DNA of 64,000 nt, from NCBI RefSeq assembly GCF_014762745.1, contig NZ_JABURJ010000122.1, positions 1 through 64,000 on the forward strand, given 5' to 3'. This document shows positions 9,159-17,489 of this stretch, one piece after another (within the stretch, counting starts at the first letter, position 1; every line of letters begins with the position of its first letter). Both the position numbers and the translations under genes were made by a program. Source of the DNA: Kangiella sp. (GTDB taxonomy: Bacteria > Pseudomonadota > Gammaproteobacteria > Enterobacterales > Kangiellaceae). The notes under the pieces were generated by a model. That model did not search any database, was not told the origin of the DNA, and worked only from the letters and a program-made list of their open reading frames with translations.

Positions 9159-9185
9159 AATAAAACCTACAAAATGAATTTGTAG
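9159..9185 (-). terminator. Probable intrinsic terminator of the yafS-rnhA-dnaQ-crotonase operon
   Basis: A 7-bp stem, CTACAAA/TTTGTAG (9185-9167), with a five-base loop lies four bases after the crotonase stop. On the minus strand it is followed by GTTTTATTG. The stem is short and AT-rich, so strength is moderate. Confidence 0.5.
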
Positions 9186-9189
9186 AAGC

Positions 9190-9930
9190 CTACTTATCCA
9201 AAAACTTCTTGAAGATGGCTTTTGCTTCATCGCTTTTCAGAAGCTCGGAGAAACTTCGTGCTTCTCGTTCGATGGCCTGCCCTACCATGCTTGCATTGGA
9301 GCGAATCAACTGACGACTGACCTGTAATGCATGGGCTGGTTTTTTGGCCAGCTTTTCTGCCTTTTCCTGTGCGAATTGCCAGTAGCTTTCTGATTCGACG
9401 ACATCGTTGATAATGCCCCACTCTTTTGCTTTATGGGCATCAAAAGGTTCAGCCAATAATAGTAACTCTGCGGCTCTGACATAGCCAATCTGGCGTGGCA
9501 ATAAATAGCTTGAACCTGCCTCTGGACATAATCCCAAATCCACAAATGGTAAACTGAAATAGGTTTGTTCTGTGGCATAAACCAAATCACAATGCAGCAA
9601 AAAAGTGGTACCAATTCCAACTGCTGGGCCAGATACTGCAGCCACAATTGGTTTGTTAAAGCTGTAGAGTTCTTTTAGAAATGACAATACAGGACTACCG
9701 CTTTCAAGCACCGGTTGTTCCAGGAAGTCAGCAATATCGTTACCCGCACAAAAGCAGCCTTCAGCCCCTTTAAACAGTACCACATGAATATCGGAATTTG
9801 ACTTGGCTTCGGCGAACTCTTTCGTCAATGCAGTATACATATCCGAAGTTAACGCATTCTTTTTGTCGGTACGACTTAACTCAATATGTAGAATTTTATT
9901 GTCGATATAGCTTGATACAAATTCAGACAT
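9190..9930 (-). CDS. Enoyl-CoA hydratase/isomerase family protein (crotonase)
   Basis: A 246-residue crotonase-fold protein. The oxyanion-hole segments are CFCAGNDIADF (about residue 62) and VSGPAVGIGTTF (about residue 100). The stretch LGLCPEAGSSYLLPRQIG resembles delta3,delta2-enoyl-CoA isomerase and hydratase paralogues, with one acidic residue at the usual catalytic position. The ATG at 9930 is chosen because GGAAGGG lies just upstream; an earlier in-frame start would fall inside dnaQ. It begins two bases beyond the dnaQ stop and so ends the operon. Its exact acyl-CoA substrate is unknown. It is not the fadB/fadJ-type fusion found at 61.4-63.6 kb. Confidence 0.85.
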   Translation of the reverse strand: MSEFVSSYIDNKILHIELSRTDKKNALTSDMYTALTKEFAEAKSNSDIHVVLFKGAEGCFCAGNDIADFLEQPVLESGSPVLSFLKELYSFNKPIVAAVSGPAVGIGTTFLLHCDLVYATEQTYFSLPFVDLGLCPEAGSSYLLPRQIGYVRAAELLLLAEPFDAHKAKEWGIINDVVESESYWQFAQEKAEKLAKKPAHALQVSRQLIRSNASMVGQAIEREARSFSELLKSDEAKAIFKKFLDK

Positions 9931-9931
9931 T

Positions 9932-10633
9932 CTACCCTTCCTGTTGATTCCAGATGGCATTATTCAATGACTCCAGCTTTTTTAAATGTGCTTCAGCTTC
10001 TTGCTCATTCGCTTTAATGACTTTAAGTGGCTGACGATTGCTGGAAATTCGACGAATGGTCGTTTCAGTTGTTTGTTGATTAGAGGCGTTCTGTCTACCC
10101 AAGGTTAAGCTAGTTTGACCGCCGGTCATACGCAAATAGACATCCGCCAGAATTTCCGAATCCAGCAATGCGCCATGTAGGTCACGATGGCTATTATCAA
10201 TATCGTAACGCTTACACAAAGCATCCAGGCTGTTGCGCTGGCCTGGGTGCATTTGCCTTGCTAAAACCAGCGTATCCAGAACCGTACAATAATCAGAGAG
10301 TTTACCCTTATTGCTATCAAGTAGACTCAACTCATGATCAAGAAATCCAACGTCAAAAGGTGCATTATGGATGACCAGTTCAGCACCTTCGATGAATTCC
10401 AGAAACTCGTCAACCACATCAATAAAGCGAGGTTTATCAGCGAGAAACTCGTTAGTAATGCCATGGACTTCAATGGCCCCTTCATCAATCTCACGATCAG
10501 GCTGTAAATATTGATGATAATGATTTCCGGTAAACTTTCGGTTAACCAGCTCTACGCAACCAATTTCGATAATTCTGTGTCCATCGGAGGGTTCCAGACC
10601 TGTGGTTTCCGTATCTAAAACTATTTGTCTCAT
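9932..10633 (-). CDS. dnaQ: DNA polymerase III epsilon subunit (proofreading exonuclease)
   Basis: The 3'-5' exonuclease that proofreads for the replicative polymerase. It has 233 residues (E. coli 243). The DEDDh site is complete: D7 and E9 in LDTETTG, D94 in NAPFDVGFLD, H153 and D158 in HGALLDSEILADVYL. A beta-clamp-binding motif QTSLTL (173-178) follows the exonuclease domain. The C-terminal tail (about 185-233) would contact the alpha subunit. It lies 18 bases downstream of rnhA on the same strand. In E. coli the two genes are adjacent but divergent, so the relative orientation differs here. Confidence 0.96.
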   Translation of the reverse strand: MRQIVLDTETTGLEPSDGHRIIEIGCVELVNRKFTGNHYHQYLQPDREIDEGAIEVHGITNEFLADKPRFIDVVDEFLEFIEGAELVIHNAPFDVGFLDHELSLLDSNKGKLSDYCTVLDTLVLARQMHPGQRNSLDALCKRYDIDNSHRDLHGALLDSEILADVYLRMTGGQTSLTLGRQNASNQQTTETTIRRISSNRQPLKVIKANEQEAEAHLKKLESLNNAIWNQQEG

Positions 10634-10651
10634 ATCACTATATCTTCTCGT

Positions 10652-11101
10652 TTAAACACCAGCAGACTGCAGCACTTTCTCAACGCCCTTATTCGCCAGT
10701 TCATCAGCAATTTCATTTTCAGTATGACCGCTGTGTCCTTTGACCCAGTGCCAGTTGACATGATGCCTCGCAACCTGCTGATCCAGCTCCTGCCACAAAT
10801 CCTGATTCTTGACCGGTTTTTTGTTAGCCGTTTTCCAGCCTTTTGCTTTCCAGTTTTCCAGCCACTGATTGATGCCGTTTTTTACATAAACCGAATCGGT
10901 GGTTAGTTCTACCTGGCACTTGCCCTTGAGGGCTTTTAAAGCCTCAATGGCCGCCATCAGCTCCATCCGGTTATTGGTCGTATTCAATTCACCACCAAAA
11001 AGATGCTTCTCATGCTTACCATAACGTAGCAAAGCGCCCCATCCACCGGGCCCGGGGTTGCCCTTGCAGGCACCATCTGTATAAATTTCTACTTTCTTCA
11101 C
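10652..11101 (-). CDS. rnhA: Ribonuclease HI
   Basis: Degrades the RNA strand of RNA-DNA hybrids such as R-loops and primers. It has 149 residues. Catalytic residues are D9 ([11 protein letters not shown]), E47 ([12 protein letters not shown]), D69 (TTDSVYV) and D133 (NEIADELA), with the mobile H123 in KGHSGH. The basic protrusion [16 protein letters not shown] is present. It sits between the yafS-like methyltransferase (12-base gap) and dnaQ (18-base gap), forming a leftward operon. Confidence 0.97.
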   Translation of the reverse strand: MKKVEIYTDGACKGNPGPGGWGALLRYGKHEKHLFGGELNTTNNRMELMAAIEALKALKGKCQVELTTDSVYVKNGINQWLENWKAKGWKTANKKPVKNQDLWQELDQQVARHHVNWHWVKGHSGHTENEIADELANKGVEKVLQSAGV

Positions 11102-11113
11102 AAATTCGTTCTT

Positions 11114-11833
11114 CTAGTTGTTTGCTTGATCTAGCTGTTTAGTCGATATGTTTGCCAACTTACCGGCCATAGCCACTGATAACTTTTCTTCTAATGGTCT
11201 GATTGGCGTCATGGTCGAAACTTTTTTCTGCACCTTGACCATATATGCGATCGGGGCAGATAACCAAGCCTTATTCATCTGACTTTTACGTTGAAAATTT
11301 TTAAAGCCACGCCACCAGGAGCAGCCAATGGTTTCCACTTCTATCACTTTAAAACCGAGCAAGTTGAACCAATCCGTATAACGACTCAGTGTATAACGGT
11401 GAAGCGGCAAATTGCGTCGCTTATGACCCAGTCTTAATTTTCCCTGCCAATACCAGGGGTTGTCCGGCGCATAAATCAGGGCATACAAATAACCCTGTGG
11501 TGCGAGACTACGATGAATCTCTCCTAATAGCACACTGGGATTTTCGGTGTATTCCAAAGCATGACTGATGACCACACTTTGTAACGAGTCGGTCATAAAG
11601 GGCAATTGCTCTGGATCGGCCTCAACGCAATGCTCAAGCGTTTTGCCAAGCCGGATTTCGTACTCGAATACATTATCCGGCAGGCTCAAACATTGGGTCA
11701 GGCTATCCAGCGTCAACAGATAGCCGCCATGATAGTCTTCAAGATGGCTCTGTAACCACTCCTGCCAAATATAACGAATACGATTACCAGCAGGTAATTC
11801 TGGCCAACTAAGCTCAGACAATTTTTTGGTCAT
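11114..11833 (-). CDS. YafS-like class I methyltransferase-fold protein
   Basis: A 239-residue relative of E. coli YafS, which also lies between gloB and rnhA. The Methyltransf_11-like half is recognisable from ADPEQLPFMTDSLQSVVISH and LLGEIHRSLAPQGYLYALIY. The expected SAM-binding GxGxG loop is absent; the corresponding stretch reads GGYLLTLDSLTQCLSL. Either SAM binding is unusual or catalysis is lost. The start is uncertain: an ATG at 11833 is preferred, but a GTG at 11857 in the same frame is possible. Substrate unknown. The gene heads the minus-strand operon, divergent from gloB. Confidence 0.72.
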   Translation of the reverse strand: MTKKLSELSWPELPAGNRIRYIWQEWLQSHLEDYHGGYLLTLDSLTQCLSLPDNVFEYEIRLGKTLEHCVEADPEQLPFMTDSLQSVVISHALEYTENPSVLLGEIHRSLAPQGYLYALIYAPDNPWYWQGKLRLGHKRRNLPLHRYTLSRYTDWFNLLGFKVIEVETIGCSWWRGFKNFQRKSQMNKAWLSAPIAYMVKVQKKVSTMTPIRPLEEKLSVAMAGKLANISTKQLDQANN

Positions 11834-11939
11834 CGTTTTTTCATGTTCCTGAATCACTGGCTACGGCAGGTTGCCAGTCACTGGTCGGTTATGTACATTA
11901 GGAGTCATGCTAACCTGACAATAGGACTCAAGCAAGCCA

Positions 11940-12722
11940 GTGCGTATTATTCCTTTAAAAGCCTTTCATGATAACTACATCTGGGTGATATTTTCACCCG
12001 ATGGCAAGCAGGTATCAGTGGTTGATCCTGGCGACAGCCGCCCAGTCATCAAGTTTCTCGAAGACAAGCAGCTAAATTTAAGCAGCATTCTGGTTACCCA
12101 CTATCATAATGATCACATTGGCGGGGTTCAGCAGCTCAAAGACCGCTATCATTGCCATGTTTATGCCTCTAAGCATGATAACTTAGGCTTTACGGATACT
12201 GCGCTTGATGAAGGGGATCAAATCAATCTGTTTGACGATAGCTACTCCTTTTCAATTATTCATCTACCCGGCCACACCATGGGGCATATCGGCTACTATG
12301 GACATAATCAGGACGGACAGAACCTGATATTTTGCGGTGACACCTTGTTTCGTGCCGGATGTGGCCGAATGTTCGAGGGCACCCCGGAAATTTTTTATCG
12401 CTCACTGCAGAAACTTGCTCAACTTCCAGAAAACACCCTGGTTTACTGTACTCATGAATACACTCTGGCCAATATTGCTTTTGCCAAGTCGGTAGAGCCA
12501 CATAATCGCAACCTGTTGGAATTAGAAGGAAATTGTCAAAAATTGCGTAACCAGAATCTGGAAACACTGCCCTCCACTATCGCCAGCGAACTTAAAACTA
12601 ATCCTTTTTTACGCTGCTCAGAACCAGACGTTATTCAGGCCGCTCAACAGGCCACCGATAAAAGACTCTCTGATCCTGTGGAAACTTTTGCTACAATCAG
12701 ACGACTAAAAGATAATTTTTAA
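11940..12722 (+). CDS. gloB: Hydroxyacylglutathione hydrolase (glyoxalase II)
   Basis: Hydrolyses S-D-lactoylglutathione to lactate and glutathione, completing methylglyoxal detoxification. It has 260 residues. The metallo-beta-lactamase metal motif THYHNDH (H54, H56, D58, H59) is followed by LPGHTMGH, FCGDTLFRAGCGRMFEG and the substrate-binding CTHEYTLAN segment. The C-terminal helical domain ends with the typical DPVETFATIRRLKDNF. The start is a GTG at 11940, since no in-frame ATG fits the conserved N-terminus MRIIPLKAFHDNYIW. mltD begins 15 bases after the stop. Confidence 0.96.
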   Translation: MRIIPLKAFHDNYIWVIFSPDGKQVSVVDPGDSRPVIKFLEDKQLNLSSILVTHYHNDHIGGVQQLKDRYHCHVYASKHDNLGFTDTALDEGDQINLFDDSYSFSIIHLPGHTMGHIGYYGHNQDGQNLIFCGDTLFRAGCGRMFEGTPEIFYRSLQKLAQLPENTLVYCTHEYTLANIAFAKSVEPHNRNLLELEGNCQKLRNQNLETLPSTIASELKTNPFLRCSEPDVIQAAQQATDKRLSDPVETFATIRRLKDNF

Positions 12723-12737
12723 TAAATATAATTGCCT

Positions 12738-14282
12738 ATGAAGCGCTTGCTATTGATAAGTTGTTTGGGTATGACAGCCTGTAGTTCCCTTGTAAAACAG
12801 GAAGATACGGTTAATGACCCACGTTTTGATAACCAACAGACGGCCCAGGATTCTGCTCCCTTGCCCGCCCCTGAGTTGGACAGCGACAACCCATTGTTAT
12901 TGTCCGATTCGAACAATTCGGTATTCGTTCCTAACCTATGGGAACATCTGGCCAGCCAGCAAACTTTTGCCAATGTTCAGCATCCGCGAATCGAAACCTT
13001 TAAAAAACAATTTCTCAGGAACCCTCATCTATTACTGAAGCGTGCTGATAAAGCGGCCCCTTACCTTTACTACATCATTACCGAGCTCGAAAATCGGAAT
13101 ATGCCGGTTGAGCTGGCTTTTACACCAATGGTTGAGAGCAACTTCGACCCATTGGCACACTCAGTAGTACAGGCTGCCGGAATGTGGCAATTTATGCCCA
13201 AAACCGCAAAAGGTTTTGGCATCACTATTGATGAGTGGTATGACGGCCGTCGCGATATCATTGCCTCGACACATGCAGCACTCGATTACTACCAATACCT
13301 TAACAAAATGTTTGATGGCGACTGGTTATTAACGGTGGCCGCCTATAATGTTGGTCCCGGTAATGTCAGAAAAGCCATCACTCAGAACAAGCGCCAGGGT
13401 AAGCCCACTGACTACTGGTCATTAAAGCTACCGAAAGAGACAATGCGCCACGTTCCGAAATGGTTAGCCTTGTCTGATATTTTCTTAAATGCCCCAAAAT
13501 ATGAGGTTGATTTACCACTGATCGACAATCAACCGGCATTTGTTGAAGTGGAAGTGGATGCGCCCGCCAACTTGATGGAGCTGGCGAAAATCGCCCAGAT
13601 TGATAAAGATACCTTTTACCGTTTAAACCCAGCCTACAACCGATTGTTTGTCCCTGAGCATCACAAAAAAGCAACGATACTGGTACCGGCTGATACAGTT
13701 GATCATTTTAATCAAGGTCTGCTGGAGATTGATCCAAAACAGCTTATGGCTTCAGTCAGTTATAAGGTTAAATCGGGTGATAATTTAAGCCTGATTGCCA
13801 AACGCCATAACACCTCTGTCAAAACGATCAAGCAGCTAAATGGCTTAAAGTCTGACTTCCTGAAGATTGGTCAGGAACTAAAAATGCCCGGCATCATTAA
13901 TGCCACCGAGTATGAGAAAAACTTTTTTGCCACACTGAGCAAGAATCAACAGCGTCGTCGTTACCAACTTTATAAGGTGCGTTCAGGTGACAGCCTGTGG
14001 ACCATTTCCAGAAAGTTTGGTGTCAGTACTCGTCAACTGGCCAACTGGAATGGCATCGCCCAAAACAGCACCATTCGCATTGGACAGAAGCTCAAAGTCT
14101 GGCCTCGCGGTTATGCCAACTATGCATCGAATAAAAGTTCTTATCAGGTAAAAAGCGGCGACTCTTTATACACTATAGCTCGACGCTTTAATGTAAGAGT
14201 CAGTGACCTAACCAAGTGGAATGGTTTAAAGAATTCATCGTTAATCAAGCCAGGACAAACCCTGACCATTTATCGTAAATAG
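12738..14282 (+). CDS. mltD: Membrane-bound lytic murein transglycosylase D, three LysM repeats
   Basis: Outer-membrane lipoprotein that cleaves peptidoglycan glycan strands to 1,6-anhydro ends. The N-terminus MKRLLLISCLGMTACSS is a lipoprotein signal with its lipobox at MTAC. The SLT/GH23 domain (about residues 100-250) has catalytic E133 in PMVESNFDP and the family block WLLTVAAYNVGPGNV. LysM peptidoglycan-binding repeats begin at residues 342, 412 and 469, and a degenerate one may lie near 270-315. The ATG at 12738 is chosen because it starts the signal peptide. It is in tandem with gloB, the E. coli neighbour, with a 15-base gap. E. coli MltD has two LysM repeats. Confidence 0.95.
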   Translation: MKRLLLISCLGMTACSSLVKQEDTVNDPRFDNQQTAQDSAPLPAPELDSDNPLLLSDSNNSVFVPNLWEHLASQQTFANVQHPRIETFKKQFLRNPHLLLKRADKAAPYLYYIITELENRNMPVELAFTPMVESNFDPLAHSVVQAAGMWQFMPKTAKGFGITIDEWYDGRRDIIASTHAALDYYQYLNKMFDGDWLLTVAAYNVGPGNVRKAITQNKRQGKPTDYWSLKLPKETMRHVPKWLALSDIFLNAPKYEVDLPLIDNQPAFVEVEVDAPANLMELAKIAQIDKDTFYRLNPAYNRLFVPEHHKKATILVPADTVDHFNQGLLEIDPKQLMASVSYKVKSGDNLSLIAKRHNTSVKTIKQLNGLKSDFLKIGQELKMPGIINATEYEKNFFATLSKNQQRRRYQLYKVRSGDSLWTISRKFGVSTRQLANWNGIAQNSTIRIGQKLKVWPRGYANYASNKSSYQVKSGDSLYTIARRFNVRVSDLTKWNGLKNSSLIKPGQTLTIYRK

Positions 14283-14326
14283 GACTGTAAGACCATTGCC
14301 TGATTCTTCAAGCAAATGATAAACGA

Positions 14327-14349
14327 AAGGGGCTACTAAGCCCCTTCTT
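14327..14349. terminator. Terminator between convergent mltD and natB
   Basis: Perfect 8-bp stem AAGGGGCT/AGCCCCTT (14327-14334 with 14339-14346) and a four-base loop. It is followed by CTTTGATT on the plus strand and by TCGTTTATC on the minus strand. Its position between two convergent genes suggests bidirectional use. Confidence 0.7.
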
Positions 14350-14379
14350 TGATTAACACTATAATAAATGTTCTGCGTT

Positions 14380-15624
14380 CTAACTTCTAAACAGAACCTT
14401 TTCCTTCTTAAAGAACACAGTAGTCCAATAGAGCAAACCGCCCGCCAATACTGCTGTTGAAATCAGAAGAATGGTAATCAATCCATAATCAACTGTACCC
14501 TTAATCAAATCCTTCATAGCCAGTGCAACATTGGTTACCGGTATCATGGCGGTTTTCATATTGAGCTCCATACCTGGCACAAAAGCAACAATAACTGGCA
14601 TGAAACCAATCATAAAGATCGGCGACATATAGGCCTGAGCTTCTTTCATATTCTTAGCGTAAATGGACGCGCTCAGCATGATCGAAGCGAATATACTGGT
14701 CAGTGGCACCAATAAAACCGCTACCAATAAGAGATCAAGACTAGAGATATTCGACAAGAAGTCCAAACCACCGCCTGACTGTTTACCGGTTAAACTGTCC
14801 GCATCAGCAGCCACTCCCGATGGCTCAAAAGCAAAACTGAATATCCATACCCAGAACAGGTAACTGAGCAGTGTCACCACCACTGTAAAGAAGCTTGCAG
14901 TAAAGATAACACCGAACTTGGCCATTACGATTTGGCCTTTCGACATTGGTGTTAGCAACAAAGTCTCAAGCGTGCCACGCTCTTTCTCACCCACTCCAAG
15001 CTCCAGCGCAGGATACATGGCACCGGAAACCGCCAAAGCAATCAACAGATAGGCCAGTAAAGGGCCTGCAAACTCACCGGTTTTCTCACGCTGAGAAGCA
15101 AAATTATTTTCTTCAATCAATATAGGTTTATTGAAGGCTTTAACGTTGTCAGTGGTTAAATTAAAATTACGACCTAACTCCATTCGTTGCGTATTGTTAA
15201 AAGCGTCAACCACCTCGTCAACACGCTGTCCCATAATTTGATCCAGTCGGGTTGACTCTTTAGAGTATACTTTTAGCACTTCCTGTTTTTTGGAATCAGC
15301 TGGCAGGTTTACGCCCTCGGGAACCTCAAAAATATAGTCTACTTTTTTATCAAGAATCGCTGACTTATAGTCATCAGACTCAAGTTCAACTTTGATAAAG
15401 CCTTTCTCCCGGGTAAATAAATCAGCAAATCCTGGAAGTGTTACAGCATTAACAAATGCCACTTTGATTTCTTTGTTTTCCGCTTCTTCTGTTTTACTGG
15501 CGGTAAACTTACCAATTGCAAAAAACAATACCGGAAAGATTAGCGTCGGTAATAAAATGGAAAATATCAGTGTCTTTTTATCACGCAGAATTTCCAGTAA
15601 TTCCTTTTTATAAACTAACCACAT
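14380..15624 (-). CDS. natB: ABC-2 type exporter permease, NatB-like
   Basis: A 414-residue inner-membrane permease. One hydrophobic span lies near the N-terminus (about 18-38). A periplasmic domain of about 150 residues follows, then five or six spans from about 185 onward. The cytoplasmic block VGEKERGTLETLLLTPMS is typical of NatB/ABC-2 permeases. The ATP-binding partner natA ends two bases upstream. B. subtilis NatAB exports sodium ions, but related pairs handle other substrates, so sodium export is only a possibility. The gene is the last of a four-gene minus-strand set and is followed by the shared terminator at 14.33 kb. Confidence 0.8.
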   Translation of the reverse strand: MWLVYKKELLEILRDKKTLIFSILLPTLIFPVLFFAIGKFTASKTEEAENKEIKVAFVNAVTLPGFADLFTREKGFIKVELESDDYKSAILDKKVDYIFEVPEGVNLPADSKKQEVLKVYSKESTRLDQIMGQRVDEVVDAFNNTQRMELGRNFNLTTDNVKAFNKPILIEENNFASQREKTGEFAGPLLAYLLIALAVSGAMYPALELGVGEKERGTLETLLLTPMSKGQIVMAKFGVIFTASFFTVVVTLLSYLFWVWIFSFAFEPSGVAADADSLTGKQSGGGLDFLSNISSLDLLLVAVLLVPLTSIFASIMLSASIYAKNMKEAQAYMSPIFMIGFMPVIVAFVPGMELNMKTAMIPVTNVALAMKDLIKGTVDYGLITILLISTAVLAGGLLYWTTVFFKKEKVLFRS

Positions 15625-15625
15625 C

Positions 15626-16420
15626 TTAAGCCACCTCTTTATTATTTACACTGGCAAGGAAGGCATCATAAAGTGAGCCTGATTCAGTACTAGCAGCAAA
15701 CTCTTCTGTAGGCCCGAAGAACTTTGTTTCGCCCAAATCAATCAGGCAAACTCTATCACACAGTTTTTCGACCTCATGCAAATGATGAGTTGAGAAAATT
15801 ACTGACATTTCGCTGCCTTTGTAACTTTGGATAAAGTCGAGTACCGTTTTAGCAGATATCACATCCAGGCCCGTCGTCGGCTCATCAAATACCAAAACTT
15901 CAGGTTCATGAATCACGGCACGTGCAATGGAGGCTCTTTGCATCATACCGGTAGACAGGTCATCAGCACGCTTGCCTGCAAACGAGTGCATATCGAGCAT
16001 AGTGAATATTTTTTCGATTCGCTCATTTATCTGTTGACGTGATAAGCCATGCATACGGCCAAAATAGGCCACGTTTTCGCGCACACTTAAACGGTGATAT
16101 AGACCAGTTTTTCCAGAAAGAAAACCAATCTGCTTTTGTGCATAGCGTGGCTCTTTGGTGACATCATGACCGTTTATCAGAATTTGACCGGATGTTGGTT
16201 GAAGTGCCGTGGATAACATGCGCAAAGTTGTTGTTTTACCAGCGCCATTAGGCCCCAATAAACCAAGAACTTCACCAGCATTACAGCTAAAAGAGACATC
16301 TTTCACAGCATGGAAAACACCCTCTCCCTCACGCGGGTCAGTAACTGTCTTCCCTTTTTTCTTTTTTGCTTCCTTTTTATCGTAGGCAAATGTTTTTGCG
16401 AGATCTTTAATCTCTATCAT
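15626..16420 (-). CDS. natA: ABC exporter ATP-binding protein, NatA-like
   Basis: A 264-residue ATPase with Walker A GPNGAGKT (56-63). The signature region is LSTGMMQRASIARA, where the usual LSGGQ reads LSTGM as in other NatA-type proteins. Walker B is VLVFDEPTTGLD. A lysine-rich insertion (about residues 15-27, KKEAKKKKGK) interrupts the first strands and is not usual for the family. The start codon lies within the end of ycjF (14-base overlap), and natB follows after one base. The gene is thus translationally tied to both. Energises the NatB-like permease. Confidence 0.85.
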   Translation of the reverse strand: MIEIKDLAKTFAYDKKEAKKKKGKTVTDPREGEGVFHAVKDVSFSCNAGEVLGLLGPNGAGKTTTLRMLSTALQPTSGQILINGHDVTKEPRYAQKQIGFLSGKTGLYHRLSVRENVAYFGRMHGLSRQQINERIEKIFTMLDMHSFAGKRADDLSTGMMQRASIARAVIHEPEVLVFDEPTTGLDVISAKTVLDFIQSYKGSEMSVIFSTHHLHEVEKLCDRVCLIDLGETKFFGPTEEFAASTESGSLYDAFLASVNNKEVA

Positions 16421-17489
16421 CTTGCTCCCCTTTTGTAATAGTCGCGCCTTTTGATGGCTCGCTTTTCTTCAAAAGCGTTGTAAGCCTGTTATACAAAGAC
16501 TTTCGAATGTAGCTAAGTTTAGGTCTGTTGTCATCAGTAAACTCAACTGGCCTGCACAGTTTCATGGTCTGAATACCCATACGAGCTATTAGAAGCCCTA
16601 CACCGATGCCTTGTGCAACTTTAGTAGACACAGTCGCGGCCAGGCCTTTACCTAGTAACTCTGTGCCAGCATCAGCCAACATGTCGCTTGCACCTGCCAA
16701 CATCATATTGGTCATGACCTGCTTTGTCAGACCGATTCTGCCCAAAGTTGTCTGTGGGCAACCATAAATACGAGAAACTTCCTGCAGCATCTTACTGCTA
16801 CGCCAGGCAACCAATGCCATATCGGCTGCGGCCAAGGGGCTCAAGGCTACCATAACGGCTGACTCTGTAGCATGTTTTGTGATAGCCTCCAGTGCCATGC
16901 TGTCCAGCCCCTCGAGAACCGTTTGCGAATATAGCTGAATCAGCTCACGGTCGTTATGTACCTGCTGTTTCTGCCCACGATAAGTAGACAGCGGTCCTGA
17001 GAGATCAAGATACTGACCTATTTCAGTATTAACTTCATCAATCAACTGCTGACCCTCGCCGTAGGTATTCTCCTCGATTAACAAGCCAAAAGCCTGCTGC
17101 TTCTCTTTTCGGCTCCTGAGCTTACGCCTACTTAACCAGCCCTTTATCAAGCCTGCTCCACCGCTTATTACAGCCAGACCTGCGACAGCAGTAGCCGCAA
17201 CACCAAGAACGGTATTAAAGGCAAATAAACTATCGATGAACAGGTAGGACTCATAAGCAGCCGCACCGGCGACAAAAGTAAAAAGTGCGGGCCAGAATAA
17301 CTTCCTTAAGCCTTTCTTTGGCTTTGAGTTAAGCATCTTTGGTCCGGCAGTGGAAGACAAGGCGCCACCAGCTTTGCTTCGGCCAACCTCTAATGACTGA
17401 CCATTATGTTCCTCGAAAACATTTGCACTGACTTTTTCCACTTGCACATTCGCAGTTTTGGTACGAATTTTTACCGGCTTATCCTTCAT
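16407..17489 (-). CDS. ycjF: YcjF/DUF697 family inner-membrane protein
   Basis: A 360-residue protein. A charged N-terminal part (about 1-65) precedes two closely spaced hydrophobic spans (about 67-115). A DUF697 domain follows from about residue 195 (MALEAITKHATESAVMVALS) and contains further hydrophobic helices. E. coli ycjF lies directly downstream of ycjX in the sigma32/phage-shock-linked ycjXF operon; the same order is kept here with an ATGA overlap. Unlike E. coli, the 3' end overlaps an ABC exporter gene. Molecular role unknown. Confidence 0.85.
   Translation of the reverse strand: MKDKPVKIRTKTANVQVEKVSANVFEEHNGQSLEVGRSKAGGALSSTAGPKMLNSKPKKGLRKLFWPALFTFVAGAAAYESYLFIDSLFAFNTVLGVAATAVAGLAVISGGAGLIKGWLSRRKLRSRKEKQQAFGLLIEENTYGEGQQLIDEVNTEIGQYLDLSGPLSTYRGQKQQVHNDRELIQLYSQTVLEGLDSMALEAITKHATESAVMVALSPLAAADMALVAWRSSKMLQEVSRIYGCPQTTLGRIGLTKQVMTNMMLAGASDMLADAGTELLGKGLAATVSTKVAQGIGVGLLIARMGIQTMKLCRPVEFTDDNRPKLSYIRKSLYNRLTTLLKKSEPSKGATITKGEQDDRD

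Noticed and set aside
9015..9230. 71-codon minus-strand frame overlapping the crotonase 3' end
   Set aside because: It starts inside the crotonase in another frame, has no ribosome-binding site and runs through the terminator hairpin; no family resemblance.
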